Below, in pieces: positions 44,996 to 57,046 of a DNA stretch of 64,000 nucleotides. The notes beneath the pieces are model-generated. The model worked only from the letters and a program-made list of their open reading frames with translations, had not been told where the DNA came from and did no database searches. How positions within the stretch are numbered: position 1 is the stretch's first letter; every line of letters starts with the position of its first letter. Origin of the DNA: Blumeriella jaapii (lineage: Eukaryota > Ascomycota > Leotiomycetes > Helotiales > Drepanopezizaceae); NCBI GenBank assembly GCA_009599575.1, contig VWND01000076.1:1674001-1738000 (forward strand), in the 5' to 3' direction. The position numbers and the translations under genes were made by a program.

Positions 44996-47753
44996 TCAGA
45001 TCTTGCCGCACGGCGGCCGGTGTCAACTCCCAGCAGCTAGAATACGAGCATGAAGACTCGATCACGATGCGGTGTAATTCGCCCGGTAGCCAATTGCCTA
45101 AGTCAGAGGTGTGCGAGCGCCTTCTGGTATCGTGGTAATCGTGGTAGGCAGGCGTTCGTCGGACAGGACGAAGTTGATCAGGAACTGCAGACCTAGAGTC
45201 AGCACAGGCCGATCCAGAAATCGTGCCAGAAAAACCGTCGGTCTTGTTTTGGTGTCAATGCTGGTGACGTACTGCTTGCTTTAGCTTCGAGGTCTCGTCA
45301 ACGAAAGCCTTGATCGTATCGTCGTATGGCTCGAGGCGTTGTGGTGGGATTGAGAGGTTGGGAGGTTGAAGCTCCCGCGAGGCCAAAGGAGTGTGGGTTG
45401 GTGGCTGTGGTGGGTAAGGAACGGACAGTCCAGAAGACCAAAGCGATTCTCTTCGGGTCGAGAGAAGCGATGTTCGAAAGGACCCAAGGGGTGGAGAGGG
45501 GAGGGGAGGGGAGGTGAGGTGAAGATGGGGGGGGGGGGGGAGACGGTGGTTGTTTGGGAGACGATGGGCTGGCGGAGATTTCTCTCGTAAGGGAATTTCG
45601 CTAGGCGTATATCGGCGCTAGTCCCGAACGGGGCCAAGGCGCAGCGAGAGCGAGAGCGAGAGCGAAGATCAATCTACTATTCACAGTAGCACTTCTACTA
45701 CATATGTACCCGCATCCATGCCAAAGTCGTATTCCGTTCTGTTTCGCCGTTCTTCTTTCGCAGAGATCATCTCGACTCTGCCAGCACCGTTGCCTTCTCG
45801 GTCTCTCAACTCGTTGAACGGCACCGGCACCATCACCATCACCAGCGCCATCACCAGCACAACCACAACTACAATCACAACCAACTACAATCACAACCAC
45901 ACTCACAAGCACAACCTCCAGAGTCCAGGCACGCTGTACTTCGTCAAGTCTCCCGGCCTACTTCTGCCTACTTGTGCCTACTTGTGCCTACTGCTGCCTA
46001 CTGCTGCTGTGCGCTACAGCCAATCTTGGCTGCTCCGCTCGGGCTTATACGAAGCATACACTATGTATGTGTAGAGCATGTGCTACATACGACCAGCCTA
46101 AAGACATGCCGGCCGGCACTCCTCGTGCATGTTCACCGCAAGAGCACGACTTCACGGAGGGCCTACAGTACATCGTACTCTACGTCTCGTCGGTCTCCTT
46201 CGCGGCGTAGCGTAGCAGTGGAGCCGAGGGCGACACAGATCCATCCGGATCGCTGCCTCCACAATGACATGGTGCAATTACTCCTACGCGCCCGTAGCTT
46301 GTCCCGAATCTCTCCCGTGCGCGCAAGGAGCGAAAAGCAGCGGAGACTTGTCGACAACCACATGGCGAATGGCGACGATCTCGAGATCCGTATTGTAGCG
46401 ACGACAATCATCGTCAGTACAGTACGGTGCTCCGCAGGTACAGTGGGACGCTCGTTCGCCCCACAGGGGTTCGGTGCTGAAGGCTGAATCCTACCGTACA
46501 GTAATCATGCTCGTCCTCGAAGCCACAGCCACATGAAGGATTCGGGCCACGCTCGTCCAGACTCCACACTCCATGGAGGGAGGGAGGGAGGGAGAGTGCA
46601 TCGAGGCTCGACAAACCCGCTCCAAGCTCACGCCTCCCGGACGTCGGGCCGCGATGCCAGGTACGGTAGGTACGGTAGCGAACAGTACGGTCAAGACTGC
46701 ACTACCGACGAAGTGCTGTGTCTGTATGTATGTATGTACAGTACAGTACTGTACAGTACCTACTTACAGTACCTACTTACACAGTACAGTACCTACTTAC
46801 AGTACTATCTGTCAATCATCCCGTCTATCCTTCCGTAGCACAGAAAGCGCCGACCAAGGGCCAGCATGGACGTAATCTGCCCGGTAAGGAGGACCCTGCG
46901 AGCAAGGCTACTCGATATGACAACGCTCAATACTGTAGTGTACAGTACGTACACGTACAGAGTAGCAGTACAGTATGTCGCGTACGAATCGCCCCCAGCC
47001 ATTCTAGGATGAACATTTGATACCTACATACCGTATCTGGACCCGCCTGGGATCATGAGTCTGTATTACGGTACAAACTAGTCAGCACTTGCCCTGTTTC
47101 ATAAACCCTGTAGATGCTGCGCTACATTCTTTGCAGCAGCACACAACGCCGTTGACCCAGGGCAGTGGAAATGACCGAGGCGGAAGAATCTCGCGACCGG
47201 CGAAGTCCAACGACGGGACTGTTTTGATCTGATAATGACATGGTGAGAGTACTGTATGTATGTCCCTGGGCTTAAATAGCACCAGGAGAGTCAAATCACC
47301 GCTGCACTATAGCAAGCGACGGATGGGCTAGCAAAAAAGCCGCTTCCAAATGACGGATTTGCAAATGAGGAGCGTGATAGATAATAGACTTCGCAGGACC
47401 CCGGTGCTGATACACATGATCATTTTGATGACAGCCTGGTAATGCCTGTACTCTAGGTTTGCACTTCGACACGAGAACCGGAAGAAGAGGGGAAAAAAAG
47501 AAAGGAAAAAGGGAAAGGGAAATGAAAAGAAAAAGAAATGACGGAGAAGAAGAAGAAAATTACCATATAATAAATAAAAGAAGAAAAAGTTGAAGGGTGC
47601 AAAGGAGATGCAAGAGTCGTGCCTCGAAGCTAGCGCCAAGATGGGTGTCTGCTTACTAACCCCAGCTTCAAATTTCCTCGCGGAGCCACCAACAACAACC
47701 ACCACAGCTCCTCCGCCGATACCACGCTTCTACCCTAGCAACACAGTGGCGCA
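44996..47753. other. Long gene-free, repeat-rich region
   Basis: 2.7 kb without a recognisable gene. Directly upstream of the gene at 44995 the minus strand could carry an untranslated leader exon and intron (GTACGTCA donor-like sequence near 45273). Other contents: a G run near 45527-45540, GAGCGA repeats near 45645, CAC/ACC repeats near 45825-45910, GCCTACTT repeats near 45965-46005, (GGGA)n near 46576-46592, dense GTACAGTAC-type repeats at 46420-46980, and an A/G-rich tract at 47480-47590. The open frames are short and repetitive. Confidence 0.6.
46658..46980. repeat. GTACAGTAC/TACCTACT repeat patch
   Basis: Overlapping units of GTACAGTA, TACTGTACAG, TACTTACAGTACC and GTACGGTAG occur in bursts at about 46658-46685, 46735-46810 and 46930-46980. 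Because the unit is nearly self-complementary, the DNA could form short hairpins. The same motif is dispersed in other intergenic stretches of the window. Confidence 0.8.
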
Positions 47754-49804
47754 ATGATGATACGCACCGCGGGGCCGACTCTACAGAACACTCGGTTCCA
47801 CTTCCTCAGGTTGACGTGTCGGCCCGCAGGACTGCACCATCGTGGATCAAGCCCCCAGCACGTGAGCCTTTCCAGGTGCAGACCAGCGTCGAGATGCGTG
47901 CATTCTGAGGCGAAGGATGGCCAGAAATCCGTTGCTAGCAACGCCAGCTCGGACGCGGTGGATACGAAGCCGAGTTCTGGTCAGCGAACCTTTTCAATGC
48001 TCAAGAGGCACGAGGAACCTCTGGACTTGCCTTCCCAGCGCCTGCTTACCATCGAGTGTGGTTACCCTGAGCTTATGGCAGGTCCTATCAGCCTTTTCAT
48101 GACTTTTTGCTTATGCTGCGTAGACAAGAGATGTTCTTCTTGACGCCGTGAACAATGCCTATCTCGCGTTGGCCCAACGGGTCAGATGGGCGGCATATCA
48201 TGGAGAGCAAGCCATTGTCTTTCTTTTTACTCCCAGTTTCGCGGCCATGATTGAGAACGATACATCTCTGATCGACGATGTGATAAAGAATCTCACTCGA
48301 CAAGTCCTTACAGAACATTCAAAGGCAGCCATGATTAACGTGGTGACAGCATGCGTCGATGGCTTATCTCCAAGTAAGTACGGCCTTCATCATGCGATGC
48401 GTGAATCAAGAATGGTTTGTACTGATCACTACAATGCATTTCCTTCTCTGCATGATGTCACAACTGACATCCGATTCAAAGGTCCTGAAATGCTCTCTTA
48501 TGTGAGGAACCGGAGACAAAGCGAAGGCTTCTCAATACTACATGGACCAGTGCGCGATGGGTGTAATCGTTGGGTATCGGAAGCACAGGACTCGGTCCCA
48601 AAAGGCACGGCAAGCCCCTCAATGCAATACAGCATCACTTTCCGCAACCATTCGGATCATCTGCCTCGGATCACCTTACCACTCGCCAATACCCTCTTTA
48701 AGACCGGCCAACCATCAATGCTCAAGGTCTCAAGGTACGAGAACGACAAGCGGAATGACAAGTTTGTTTGCTTGAAATCGTCGGAAAGAACCAACGTAGG
48801 CATTTCAATCTATCGCATCAAAAAAAACCGTTTGCCTCGGATTTACATCCCTGCAATTCCCTTGACTCCCGCTCGGCAGATTAAAAACGGACTCGGTAAC
48901 ATTGTACGCACGCTCGATTTTGGCGACGGCATCGAGGAAGTCGGTCCAGCTTCTCAAGAACTGGAGCCGGCCGTAACAGATTTCCTAGAAGCGTTCAAGA
49001 TGAAGCAATCGTCTATCAATGTTTGGGCCCTTGTCCTACCTGCAAGTGCGGATCCTAACAACCAACGAACGAGTCTGCTTATGGACTGGGCCTCTGTGAA
49101 GGCAAGATGGCGAGACAACTCGAACACCGGAGACTTTGACTATGTCGGAAACTGGGTCGCCAAAGGGGCAACATTTTGTCGGGTTTGTAAGTATCCATTC
49201 GCTCCTCCTCATGTTACAGTACTAACAAGACCCAGTGAGTGGAGGTGGTGGGTGGGGAGCTAAGCAAGGTCTACTCTCTCTAGACCCTCAGACAACGTAC
49301 ACTGAGATTCCCGAGGCCAGATTCGACTTCTCCCAAGGTACCATGGCTGAGCAACAAGCATCAGCCCTCGGCAATCTTGCTCAAGAAGGTGCTTTCATCC
49401 AGTTCTTTGCCGCCTACGACAAACACATTCAAGGTGAACCCGTACGGTTTGACCACGTTGCGACACGGGGCAGCATCGTACTGGGAAGCGTTCCCAGCAC
49501 CGTGGACGACATCGCTCCTTCACAAACACTTGTCGCTCCCCCTGAGGGTGAGAAGCTCTACCACCTCAAGTCTGGGCATTTCGGATTCGTCTCGGAGTCG
49601 GGTGTGTTTGTGCACCACGGCTTCAAAAAGCCAAACGTCGGTTCAAACCCCGACCCACTTCACGTTCCGAGTGAGCACTTTACGAAGATCGATCTCCCAC
49701 ATTCATACATGTACAGAGATTTTTTGTGGCAGCGGACCAATCCAGGCAACAGACTGATCAGGAGAGTGAAGTTGGGTCGGGTTCATCTGTACTACCGCCT
49801 TTAA
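47754..49804 (+). CDS. Conserved-looking hypothetical protein, possible mitochondrial presequence
   Basis: No family was assigned. Four exons (47754-48055, 48129-48373, 48482-49186, 49236-49804; introns 73, 108 and 49 bases) join in one frame to 606 residues. The N-terminus (MMIRTAGPTLQNTRFHFLRL...) has many Arg and no acidic residue for over 40 residues, like a mitochondrial targeting sequence. Structured-looking blocks follow: TIEDVLLDAVNNAYLALAQR, EQAIVFLFTPSFAAMIEND, NVWALVLPASADPNNQRTS, and the striking junction GATFCRVLSGGGGWGAKQGL followed by LSLDPQTTY, produced only after removing intron 3 with its CTAAC branch site. The first donor (GTGTGG at 48056) is weak. The mixture of a Gly-rich block and long conserved-looking exons suggests an enzyme or assembly factor, but nothing more can be said. 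Confidence 0.72.
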
Positions 49805-50547
49805 ATTCAGAATGCGTGGGCCGAAATCGAGACATACCCGGAGGCAGTATCTCGGCGAAGAGGGTGCACATACCATGTGGTCTATTCGTCCCAAAGAAGA
49901 CGCCTGTACGATCAGATCGCACCCTTCAGCGAGAGTATCGAGGATGGCTAGAGCGTGGGAAAGAAAATGGTATTTTGATTGATTCTGTGGCAAGCCACAG
50001 TATGGGCCCTGTTCTTTGCTTCCACACCAGCATGCCACGGAAGTGTTTGTCATGACGGCCCGTAGGCAAGTGCTCAGTGTACTTCATGTTACCAAGCCCA
50101 ATTGTTTTTGAGCTAGGTATCCTAGTGAGGTATTCAAGTTGGCATATAATTTGTAAAATATGCATATATTGTAGTGTAGAGAAGTCTGAAAACCTTGGAC
50201 GGGGTACGAGACTGTAAAATAATGTTACGAATTAGGCCAATTGGACATATCATCTCCAATATCAGCAGCCAGTGCAACTCTATATTTATTCTTCTGTATG
50301 CTTGCTTGTTTGGCCGACTTCCTCTGACACCGGTACTGTACAGCTCATGTCTTCCAGTCTCGGCTTCAGGAGCCGACCCTGAAAGAGGTCGGTCACATGA
50401 CACAAACCTACCAGCGTTAAGGGTCCAAGCTCGGCGCTGGTTACCTCCCCCGTTGAGGTCAATCCGCGATTCATTCCCCGACAACCACGTCGACATCAAC
50501 ATCGGTGGACCCTTCACGGCTCCATTTCTCTCCCGCAAACCTGAGCA
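49805..50547. other. Intergenic region upstream of yra1
   Basis: Between two plus-strand genes. Contains a GGTACTGTACAG motif near 50333. No gene was recognised. The last 200 bases should contain the yra1 promoter and leader. Confidence 0.5.
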
Positions 50548-52025
50548 ATGGATCGCGCACTCGATGAGATTGTTGCCGAACGCCAGGTGAGGCCCTCTAA
50601 CGCGCTCACAAGCCATTCAGCCTTGCGCGCGAACCTTGACAGAGCTCCAGCTAACATTCCGCAGAGAGGCAGTGTTCGTCCCCGAGGAGAGCGCCGCGGA
50701 GGTCCCAGATTCGGACGCAGCGAGCGCAACGACTACCCTCGTGACGGCGTAAGAAAGGTGCGTTCTTCCAGGCCTAAAGGAAAGCGAACATAGCTAACGG
50801 CTGTCCGCGTGCCAGGTGCATACACCTCCTCCTCCTCCTCCTCCTCCTCCTCAATCTTCTTGCATATGAATATGAATACATCGATATGGTCTTCAGCTTC
50901 CGCACGCGAATGTACCGCTTGGCGCCCTGCACAGGCGCGCAGAGAAGTACATACTTGAAAACATCAGCTAACCCAGGCCTCCTCCTTCGCGCAGTCGACC
51001 AGAGAGGACAGCAGGAATATCGACTCGTACGATCTCCCACCTTCTACAAGCTCTTGGTGCTGACTTGTGGTTGTAGAGAATGGGTTCACGATAAGTTCGA
51101 CAATGATAGTACGAAGCTCCTCACCCTTATGGCGGACTTGCGCTCATGAACACTCCAGCCGGCCGCCGATCATATCGCGTGGACAGAAGATACTCGCCGG
51201 AGCGGCTTTAGTAAGCAATCCACGCGTGCTTTCATCGTATCATCTACTGACCTTTCTAGCGAATCTGCGTCGACCAAATTGCGCGTCGAGAACCTACACT
51301 ACGATCTAACAGAGGAGGATTTGGATGTAAAATCACCAGGGGAATGCATCTACGGAAGATGCTGACTTGACCAGGATCTCTTCAATCGCATTGGACCGGT
51401 ATTGAAGCTTGCTCTGACCTACGATCGTGCTGGCCGCTCGGAAGGTGTCGCATATGTCACCTACGAAACCGCGTCCGATGCCAAGGCAGCTATCCGAGAG
51501 TTTGACGGAGCAAATGCAAAAGGTACAGCCAACGAGCATACCATCTTGCACGCAATCTGACATTTTCCAGGACAGCCTATCCGCTTGTTTCCCGTCCCAT
51601 CTGGTCCTTCTGGTGGCCGTCGCGGCCCTGCGCCTCAATCACGAACCTTGTTTGAACGAATGGGCGTACCAAAGGGCAGATCCCGATCCGATTCTCCCGT
51701 CAGGCACTCCGATGTCAGGGGTCCTGCGCCTTCCAACGTTGATCGCTACGTTCCAGGAGGTACCCGTAGCCGTTCTCGCAGTCCCCGTCCACGCAGAACT
51801 GAAGGTCGAAGACCAGGTGCTAGACGCGAGAGGGGAGAACGAGGAGGAGGGGGAGGAGGAGGGCGCGGTGGAGAGCGTCTCGCCAGGGACGGGAGACCGA
51901 AAAAGACCCAGGAGGAGCTTGACGCCGAGATGGAAGACTATTTTGGCGGTGGATCGAAGGAGAACGGGAACGCTGCGCCAGCTGCTACTGTGACTGCGGA
52001 AGATGACATCGACATGATTGAATAA
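50548..52025 (+). CDS. yra1: mRNA export adaptor Yra1/ALYREF (TREX subunit)
   Basis: RNA-binding export adaptor linking spliced mRNPs to the Mex67 receptor. Eight small exons: 50548-50586, 50665-50757, 50995-51026, 51077-51108, 51159-51210, 51260-51326, 51376-51532 and 51571-52025; 308 residues in one frame. Short N-terminal conserved box MDRALDEIVAERQ, then an RGG-like basic stretch (RGSVRPRGERRGGPRFGRSE), EWVHDKFDND, and an RRM at about residues 100-177 (TKLRVENLHYDLTEEDLDDL, VLKLALTYDRAGRSEGVAYV). The tail is Arg/Gly/Ser-rich and ends in the diagnostic C-terminal box KKTQEELDAEMEDYF, which in Yra1 binds the RNA helicase Sub2. Intron 2 (50758-50994, 237 bases) is several times longer than the others and holds a CCT microsatellite. 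Confidence 0.9.
50823..50852. repeat. CCT microsatellite inside yra1 intron 2
   Basis: About nine CCT units lie in the 237-base second intron of yra1, which is otherwise unremarkable apart from its length. Confidence 0.85.
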
Positions 52026-52844
52026 GTGAGCGTGTAGTAAGTGTTGTGTAGGATTAAGCGATGAGCATGGCATTGGGAGCACGCATGTATGGTAGAGGAG
52101 AGCAATTTGTGATAACCACCTGGGCAATTCGCAAGATCAGAATAACGGCAGATGTATCTCTCTTCTCAGCCACATGTTCTTCTTTTGGTCTCGATTCGTA
52201 GATCTAGACGTTGCCGGCTTCCTCCACCTTTTTACTTTTTCTTCTCTCTTTTCATGATTCAGTAGCTCTTTCTGTCATGCTCTTTACGTGCGTTTGGAGG
52301 ACCTTTTCTTGACAGCGTGACAGTCGGTCAGTAACGAGTAACACTGTCTGTCTATTGCTGTATCATGAAACATCATGTCTGTGGCGGCATTGCCTTTTCT
52401 TCCTTTCTCTTTTTATACTCCAGCGCCGCTGCTCTTTTGTAAGGACATCTATCTATCCACGTCTACAGGTGCATTCTTCAACGGCTAGGGCATGGAACGC
52501 TCGCCAACTTCTCTTCTCGCTGGAAGCAGCTTCTCTGCGGCGCCGTCCAGCTGCTTCTCGTGGTTCACGGCTGCTGCTCTCCTGTGGTTCAGGTGGGCTT
52601 GTTCCGTGGAGGCGTGGGTGGAGGGGCTGGGTCGTGTTTTTCCGAACGCTCTTTTTGCTCGTCTTGTTCGTCGCTTTTGCGGATCTTGCAAGCTTCATCC
52701 GCTGCAGATCCAATCTCGAACAAGGGCTCTCTGACTTGGCCATATTCGTCGATCTCGCGGAGACAGCATTGCGTCTCGTTTCGGCCGGAGCTGGCGGTTC
52801 TCTGTCTTGAAGGAGAAGAAGGCCCATGGTCAATAGATCGCGGC
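52026..52844. other. Convergent intergenic region, possible alternative last exon
   Basis: Lies between the 3' ends of yra1 and the minus-strand aspartic-protease-like gene. On the minus strand at about 52790-52589 a frame reads RNETQCCLREIDEYGQVREP followed by an acidic/basic tail. It could be joined to the protease-like gene by a GTTGAG donor near 52867, giving a different C-terminus; this cannot be decided by eye. Confidence 0.35.
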
Positions 52845-54950
52845 TCATCCATGGCGAAGCCAGGTCTCAACGGGCGCTCCCGTCAGACTGTCTTCTGTCA
52901 GGTCCGGTTGCTCGTCAAATACGGCCTCCCCTGGAGCGGATACATCCTCTTGCAAGCTCTCCCTACAACGCTGCTCTTGCTCTTGCACAGTCTCGATACC
53001 AGGCACCACCTCAACCGGCGATCCCGCAACCTCGCTCCCGGCCGGCTCGTTGGCGGGCATCTCGTGGAACTCTTCCGGCGGGCGATATGCCTGGTACGTC
53101 TGCACCCGCCACGGGGGGGTGCTCCCCGACAGCCGTGGCATGAGTTCTAGGCTGGCTTGCTGCGTTTCTCGGGCCTCTAGCTCGCTCTTGGGCGCGAATG
53201 CCGAGTGCGTGGATGAGTGGCCTGCGAGGGATGGAGAGGGGGATAGCGTTGCTAGAGAGCTGAGTGCTTTGAGCTTCTGCCGATACCTGTGGTGGCTGAT
53301 CATGAGCACCACGCAGACGATGACCTGGGTCTCGTTAGTGTACGTGCTCGGAGAGAATGGCCGGGTGCCTCACTGTGACGAAGAGAGTTGCGCCGACGGC
53401 CATCGCGACGACCGCCGTGGTCGAGTGTCGGCGATTCTCACCTTCTGCTTCAGGGGAGGCATCCGAGGGCGGGAGAATGGTTCGGATGTCGCCTTTCGCG
53501 TTCGGGTCCCATCTCATCTGGTGGACGGAGAAGTTGAAGCGCTCGTAATCCACGATCAGATACCTAGAGTCGGTCCGGTCCGTCAGCGTCTTGATCGGAA
53601 TTCGGAGTCTGGGAGAAACCTACGCTTCTTGGAGGAACGCTCTGCCGAGCACGACCTGGCTGCTCTGCGCGGCTCTCTTCAGGGGAAAGTAACGGGTTTG
53701 GTTCTGCACGAGCGGCCAGGACGCTCTCAGATCGAAGGCTGCGTACGGAAGCACGATGTTGACGCCTGTAGCGTTTCTCGTGTTGCTGAGGGTGAATGTG
53801 ACGTTGGCGGACTGCTCGATGAGCCGGTTATGAAGAGTGTTGTTTACCAGATAGAGACTAGAGCGCTCGTCGTACTTCAGGCCGAACGCGTCCTCGAATC
53901 GTCGACAGACTTCGGTGGGAAGGTACAGATACGGTACGGTTGAATCGATGACGGCCGAGAACGAAGCCGCGTCTAGTCTTCGGATGCCACCCTCTTGGGA
54001 AGACATCGTGATGCCCTTGACGTCGACGGTCAACTCGGAGCCACTGTTCGTGCCCATCGGAAATGTAAGGTTGTTGGGCACGAACAGGCTGGCATCATAC
54101 CCGCCCAGCGTGAGACTTGCCAACACGGTGTTGAAGCGGTACTTGTTGCCCGCTGTGTAGCCATACGACAGAGACGGTATCTGTTCCTGTGCTTTAAGGC
54201 TGGTCATGTAGCTTGGAAAGCGGGCTCCCGAAGAGGAAAAGTTCGTCGCGGCCGGGTTGACTCCGAATAGACCCATGAAGAGGTCTTTGGTTGCAATGCC
54301 TGCTACGTTCTGCCCATCGAGTGCCGGGGTCCCGCTCCCTACGTAGCTCAGGGCAACTGTATCATTGCCGTATACCGCGTTCCCGGCGACCCTGAGGCTG
54401 TTTTGGGCCAGCAGAGGAGATATCCCGTTCGTGGTGACGTTGCTCTGCGCCCTGGTCATTTTTAGATGAATCTGGTGGTGGGAACCTAGCTACTTACCAG
54501 GTGGATGAGGCGCTGGGTTGGAAAAGCCCTCCCCGGACTTTCTCGCAGTCGGTATGATCATCTGGAGAGCATCCTTGGGGTAGAACCACCAAGAGCTGGT
54601 TGCTCGAAGTCGATAATAGCACTCGAACTGTCTGAGGGGGCGAGCCAACGCGGAGGAAGAAGGAAGACCACTAAAAGCAATTTAGTAAGTCATCACTTTG
54701 AAACTGGAGCTGCTACTCACTGGGCCGTCATTGCCATCCCCTAAGTACCACCCTGATCAGTATGATATCCTGCGTTCTCGAGATGGAAGGAAATAAACCT
54801 ACACACTTGACTAGGAGGAACAACGAGTGGAACAGGACTTGTACGACGGACCTTCGATGATGATGTGGAGTTTGCAGCAGCGTATGAAGAATGGAACAGG
54901 CTCGTTGTACACAGAAAGCCAAGCACTGGCCAGGCTCCCCTTGAAATCAT
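52845..54950 (-). CDS. Membrane-anchored aspartic-protease-like protein (degenerate active site)
   Basis: Pepsin-family (A1) fold protein of 612 residues, exons 54950-54803, 54740-54721 (a 20-base micro-exon), 54670-54498, 54451-53624, 53563-53374 and 53324-52845. A signal peptide is visible (residues 1-25, PVLGFLCTTSLFHSSYA). The micro-exon completes WDGNDGPWSSFFLRVGSPPQ, the usual start of this fungal subfamily. Where catalytic pepsins have D-T/S-G, the first site reads LLSTSSNQLLVV, so the first Asp is absent; the second site reads VIDSTVPYLYLP, keeping Asp but not Gly. After the protease-like domain comes a TM segment (AVVAMAVGATLFVTVIV at about residue 440) and a cytosolic tail of about 160 residues rich in Pro and Glu. 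It may serve as a surface receptor-like or binding protein rather than a protease. Confidence 0.85.
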
Positions 54951-55914
54951 TGCCACAAGAATAAGAAATGCGAGAAGAAACAGACAGAAAGGAGATGCAT
55001 ACTTAGGTATAAATGCAGGAGTTGACTGTGGTTAAAGGCATTCTGGAGATCTTGCAAGAGTGTTCAAGCATCTGAACCGACCTCTCATTACGTGTGAACT
55101 CTATGGAGTGTGTCTTATATACTGCGGGCTGGTGAGCCACTTTGAGCGAGCTGACTACTTACTGGCTTGCCCTGCCGATCCAGGTCTGCGGATGGCTTGA
55201 AATAGCGGCATAGTCCCAAAATACCACTTGTCAGAATGTAAATTTGGAACGGCAGTCAGCAACATGTTAGCCGCACACTGCGGAATCGCGAAGCGAGTCC
55301 ACTTGAGCAGTATTGTGCCGCGCTGCTCAGTGTGTGAGACGCATCTAGATTCACCGGTCGGGAAATCGCCCAGTCATATAGCTGATAACTATAATTGACG
55401 AATCTCAACGGATGGCAAAGCGCTTGTCCAAGCTTATTATGCGCGATATCCCAGAAAAGGGTTCATGCTTAGCGATTCAGGAACAAGCTGAAATCTCGTT
55501 GACCAGAGCTTGGTATTAACTGGCGTTGCAAGAATCGGGCCTGGTGATTCTGTGAGCCAACAACAGAATAATTTCAGTGCGGTGGGCATCAGAGAATGAA
55601 CGGTCTCAAGAAATACAAGAAGTACCCCCCCCCCCCACCCCCCCCCCCCCCCCCCCCCCAACCTCTTCCCGACCGTCATTTTCGCTTCTAGCTATGTTCT
55701 ATAGATTTACCTTGAGTTTAATCGGGTAGCTGTGGGGATACCCGAGTACGCTGCGTTACTGAGCAAGACTGGATTGGTGGACGTGTTATACTTTCAACCC
55801 TACGACTAGTAGGCTTCTCGCTTCTCGCTTAGTCGAACGAAAGTCAACAAGACACCTACCCACATAGCCTGTTTCGTTAGACAGCTTCATTTAGCATTCG
55901 GGTTTATAGAAATC
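54951..55914. other. Intergenic region with poly(C) tract
   Basis: Upstream of the aspartic-protease-like gene. The only striking element is a C run at 55625-55659 interrupted once by A. No gene was recognised; the sequence is AT-richer than the flanking genes. Confidence 0.5.
55625..55659. repeat. Poly(C) tract
   Basis: Thirty-four C residues with a single A interruption at about 55637. A run this long is prone to assembly and sequencing error. Confidence 0.9.
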
Positions 55915-57040
55915 AGTATCTCATACCCTACCTTCACCAAAGATTCTCCACTGCTCTTGAGAATCTTCCGATCTGGGTCGGAATGAAGTTCGGTATCCAC
56001 AGCACTACCCAGAATAAATGCCACATCACTCCATCCATGCATCACCCAAACATGCCGTTCATTATCTTGTACGAAGTGTCACCGAAGGCTTTAAAATGTA
56101 TCCGTAATTGTTTCGGGAAAGCAACGAAGATGACGTGAAGCATATCGAGGAAGCCATTCCACATGTCGCAAGTATGAGGCCACGGAAGCAAGTCACAATG
56201 CCAATGAGAAGCGTTTTAAGGACGGAAATCAGCCTCCCGATGACGTTCCCCATAGTTTTTGCCATCCTGGCAAATCCGTCACAAGCCAATGACCCCTACC
56301 TTGGATACTTTGGGTAAGCGAACACTCAGAGTGTCCCATAGTCAAGAGGCCAAGTTTTCCATCCACACTATGAAAGTCTCAGTAAAGAATTTCGACGCAT
56401 TTTTTTGCTGTTTTTCCCATGTGTCTCGGATCATACATCGACTCACGTCCGATTCTGATCCCAAATCTTCGTAAGCGTCCTGGTATCGCCAAAACTTGTC
56501 GCTGAAGCCACCGTGCGAAGTCTTTGCGGTGTTTCCAGCACCATTGCCACGCCTCCTCCACAGACGATGGAAGACATTTGTAAATTCAAAGAATCAGCAA
56601 GTTTTTTTCTAAGACGTGGAAGCTTGCCGATTTTATCAGCGAGTTGGAAGCATACAGAACAATATGAGTAGCATTTTCATGGTCAATAAGCTGCATATGG
56701 TTGCAAGTGTCCGGCACCTTTACCCTGAAGTTAAAGTGTGTCAGCTTCGCATTCAAGTCGCACTTCCAGCCAGTCAGATTTCTTCCCCTTTGTTTAGCCA
56801 TCTGACGTGCATCTACTTGATTTCGAGAACTTCGAGAAGCACCAATAACAGATATACGTGATGACCGAAGCTGTATGCCATGATCAGACCATTGCATCCT
56901 TCCTATACCGTAGCGTATGTGATAAGGACGTGAGATCTCCAAACTGCCTTTCATTTCCCTGTCTTCGTTATTCTTCACTACCTGTACAAAATTTTGGCCG
57001 CATTGACACGCATTCTCATCTACGTTGATATTCGCAAATC
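55915..57040 (-). pseudogene. Unidentified coding-like region, possibly a decayed gene
   Basis: On the minus strand, protein-like sequence runs through several frames. From about 57040 to 56600 one frame reads smoothly (GSLEISRPYHIRYGIGRMQW, TGWKCDLNAKLTHFNFRVKV, HMQLIDHENATHIVLYAS). From about 56540 to 56355 a second frame reads SDKFWRYQDAYEDLGSESDV and FTETFIVWMENLAS. Near 56200-56050 a third reads MWNGFLDMLHVIFVAFPKQL, and at about 56045-55915 another reads GWSDVAFILGSAVDTELHSD up to a stop. I could not join these with plausible introns, and the first block overlaps the start of the ABM-type gene on the other strand. It may be a frameshifted relic or an unusual gene. The family is not recognised. 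Confidence 0.35.
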
Positions 57041-57046
57041 GCTCCA

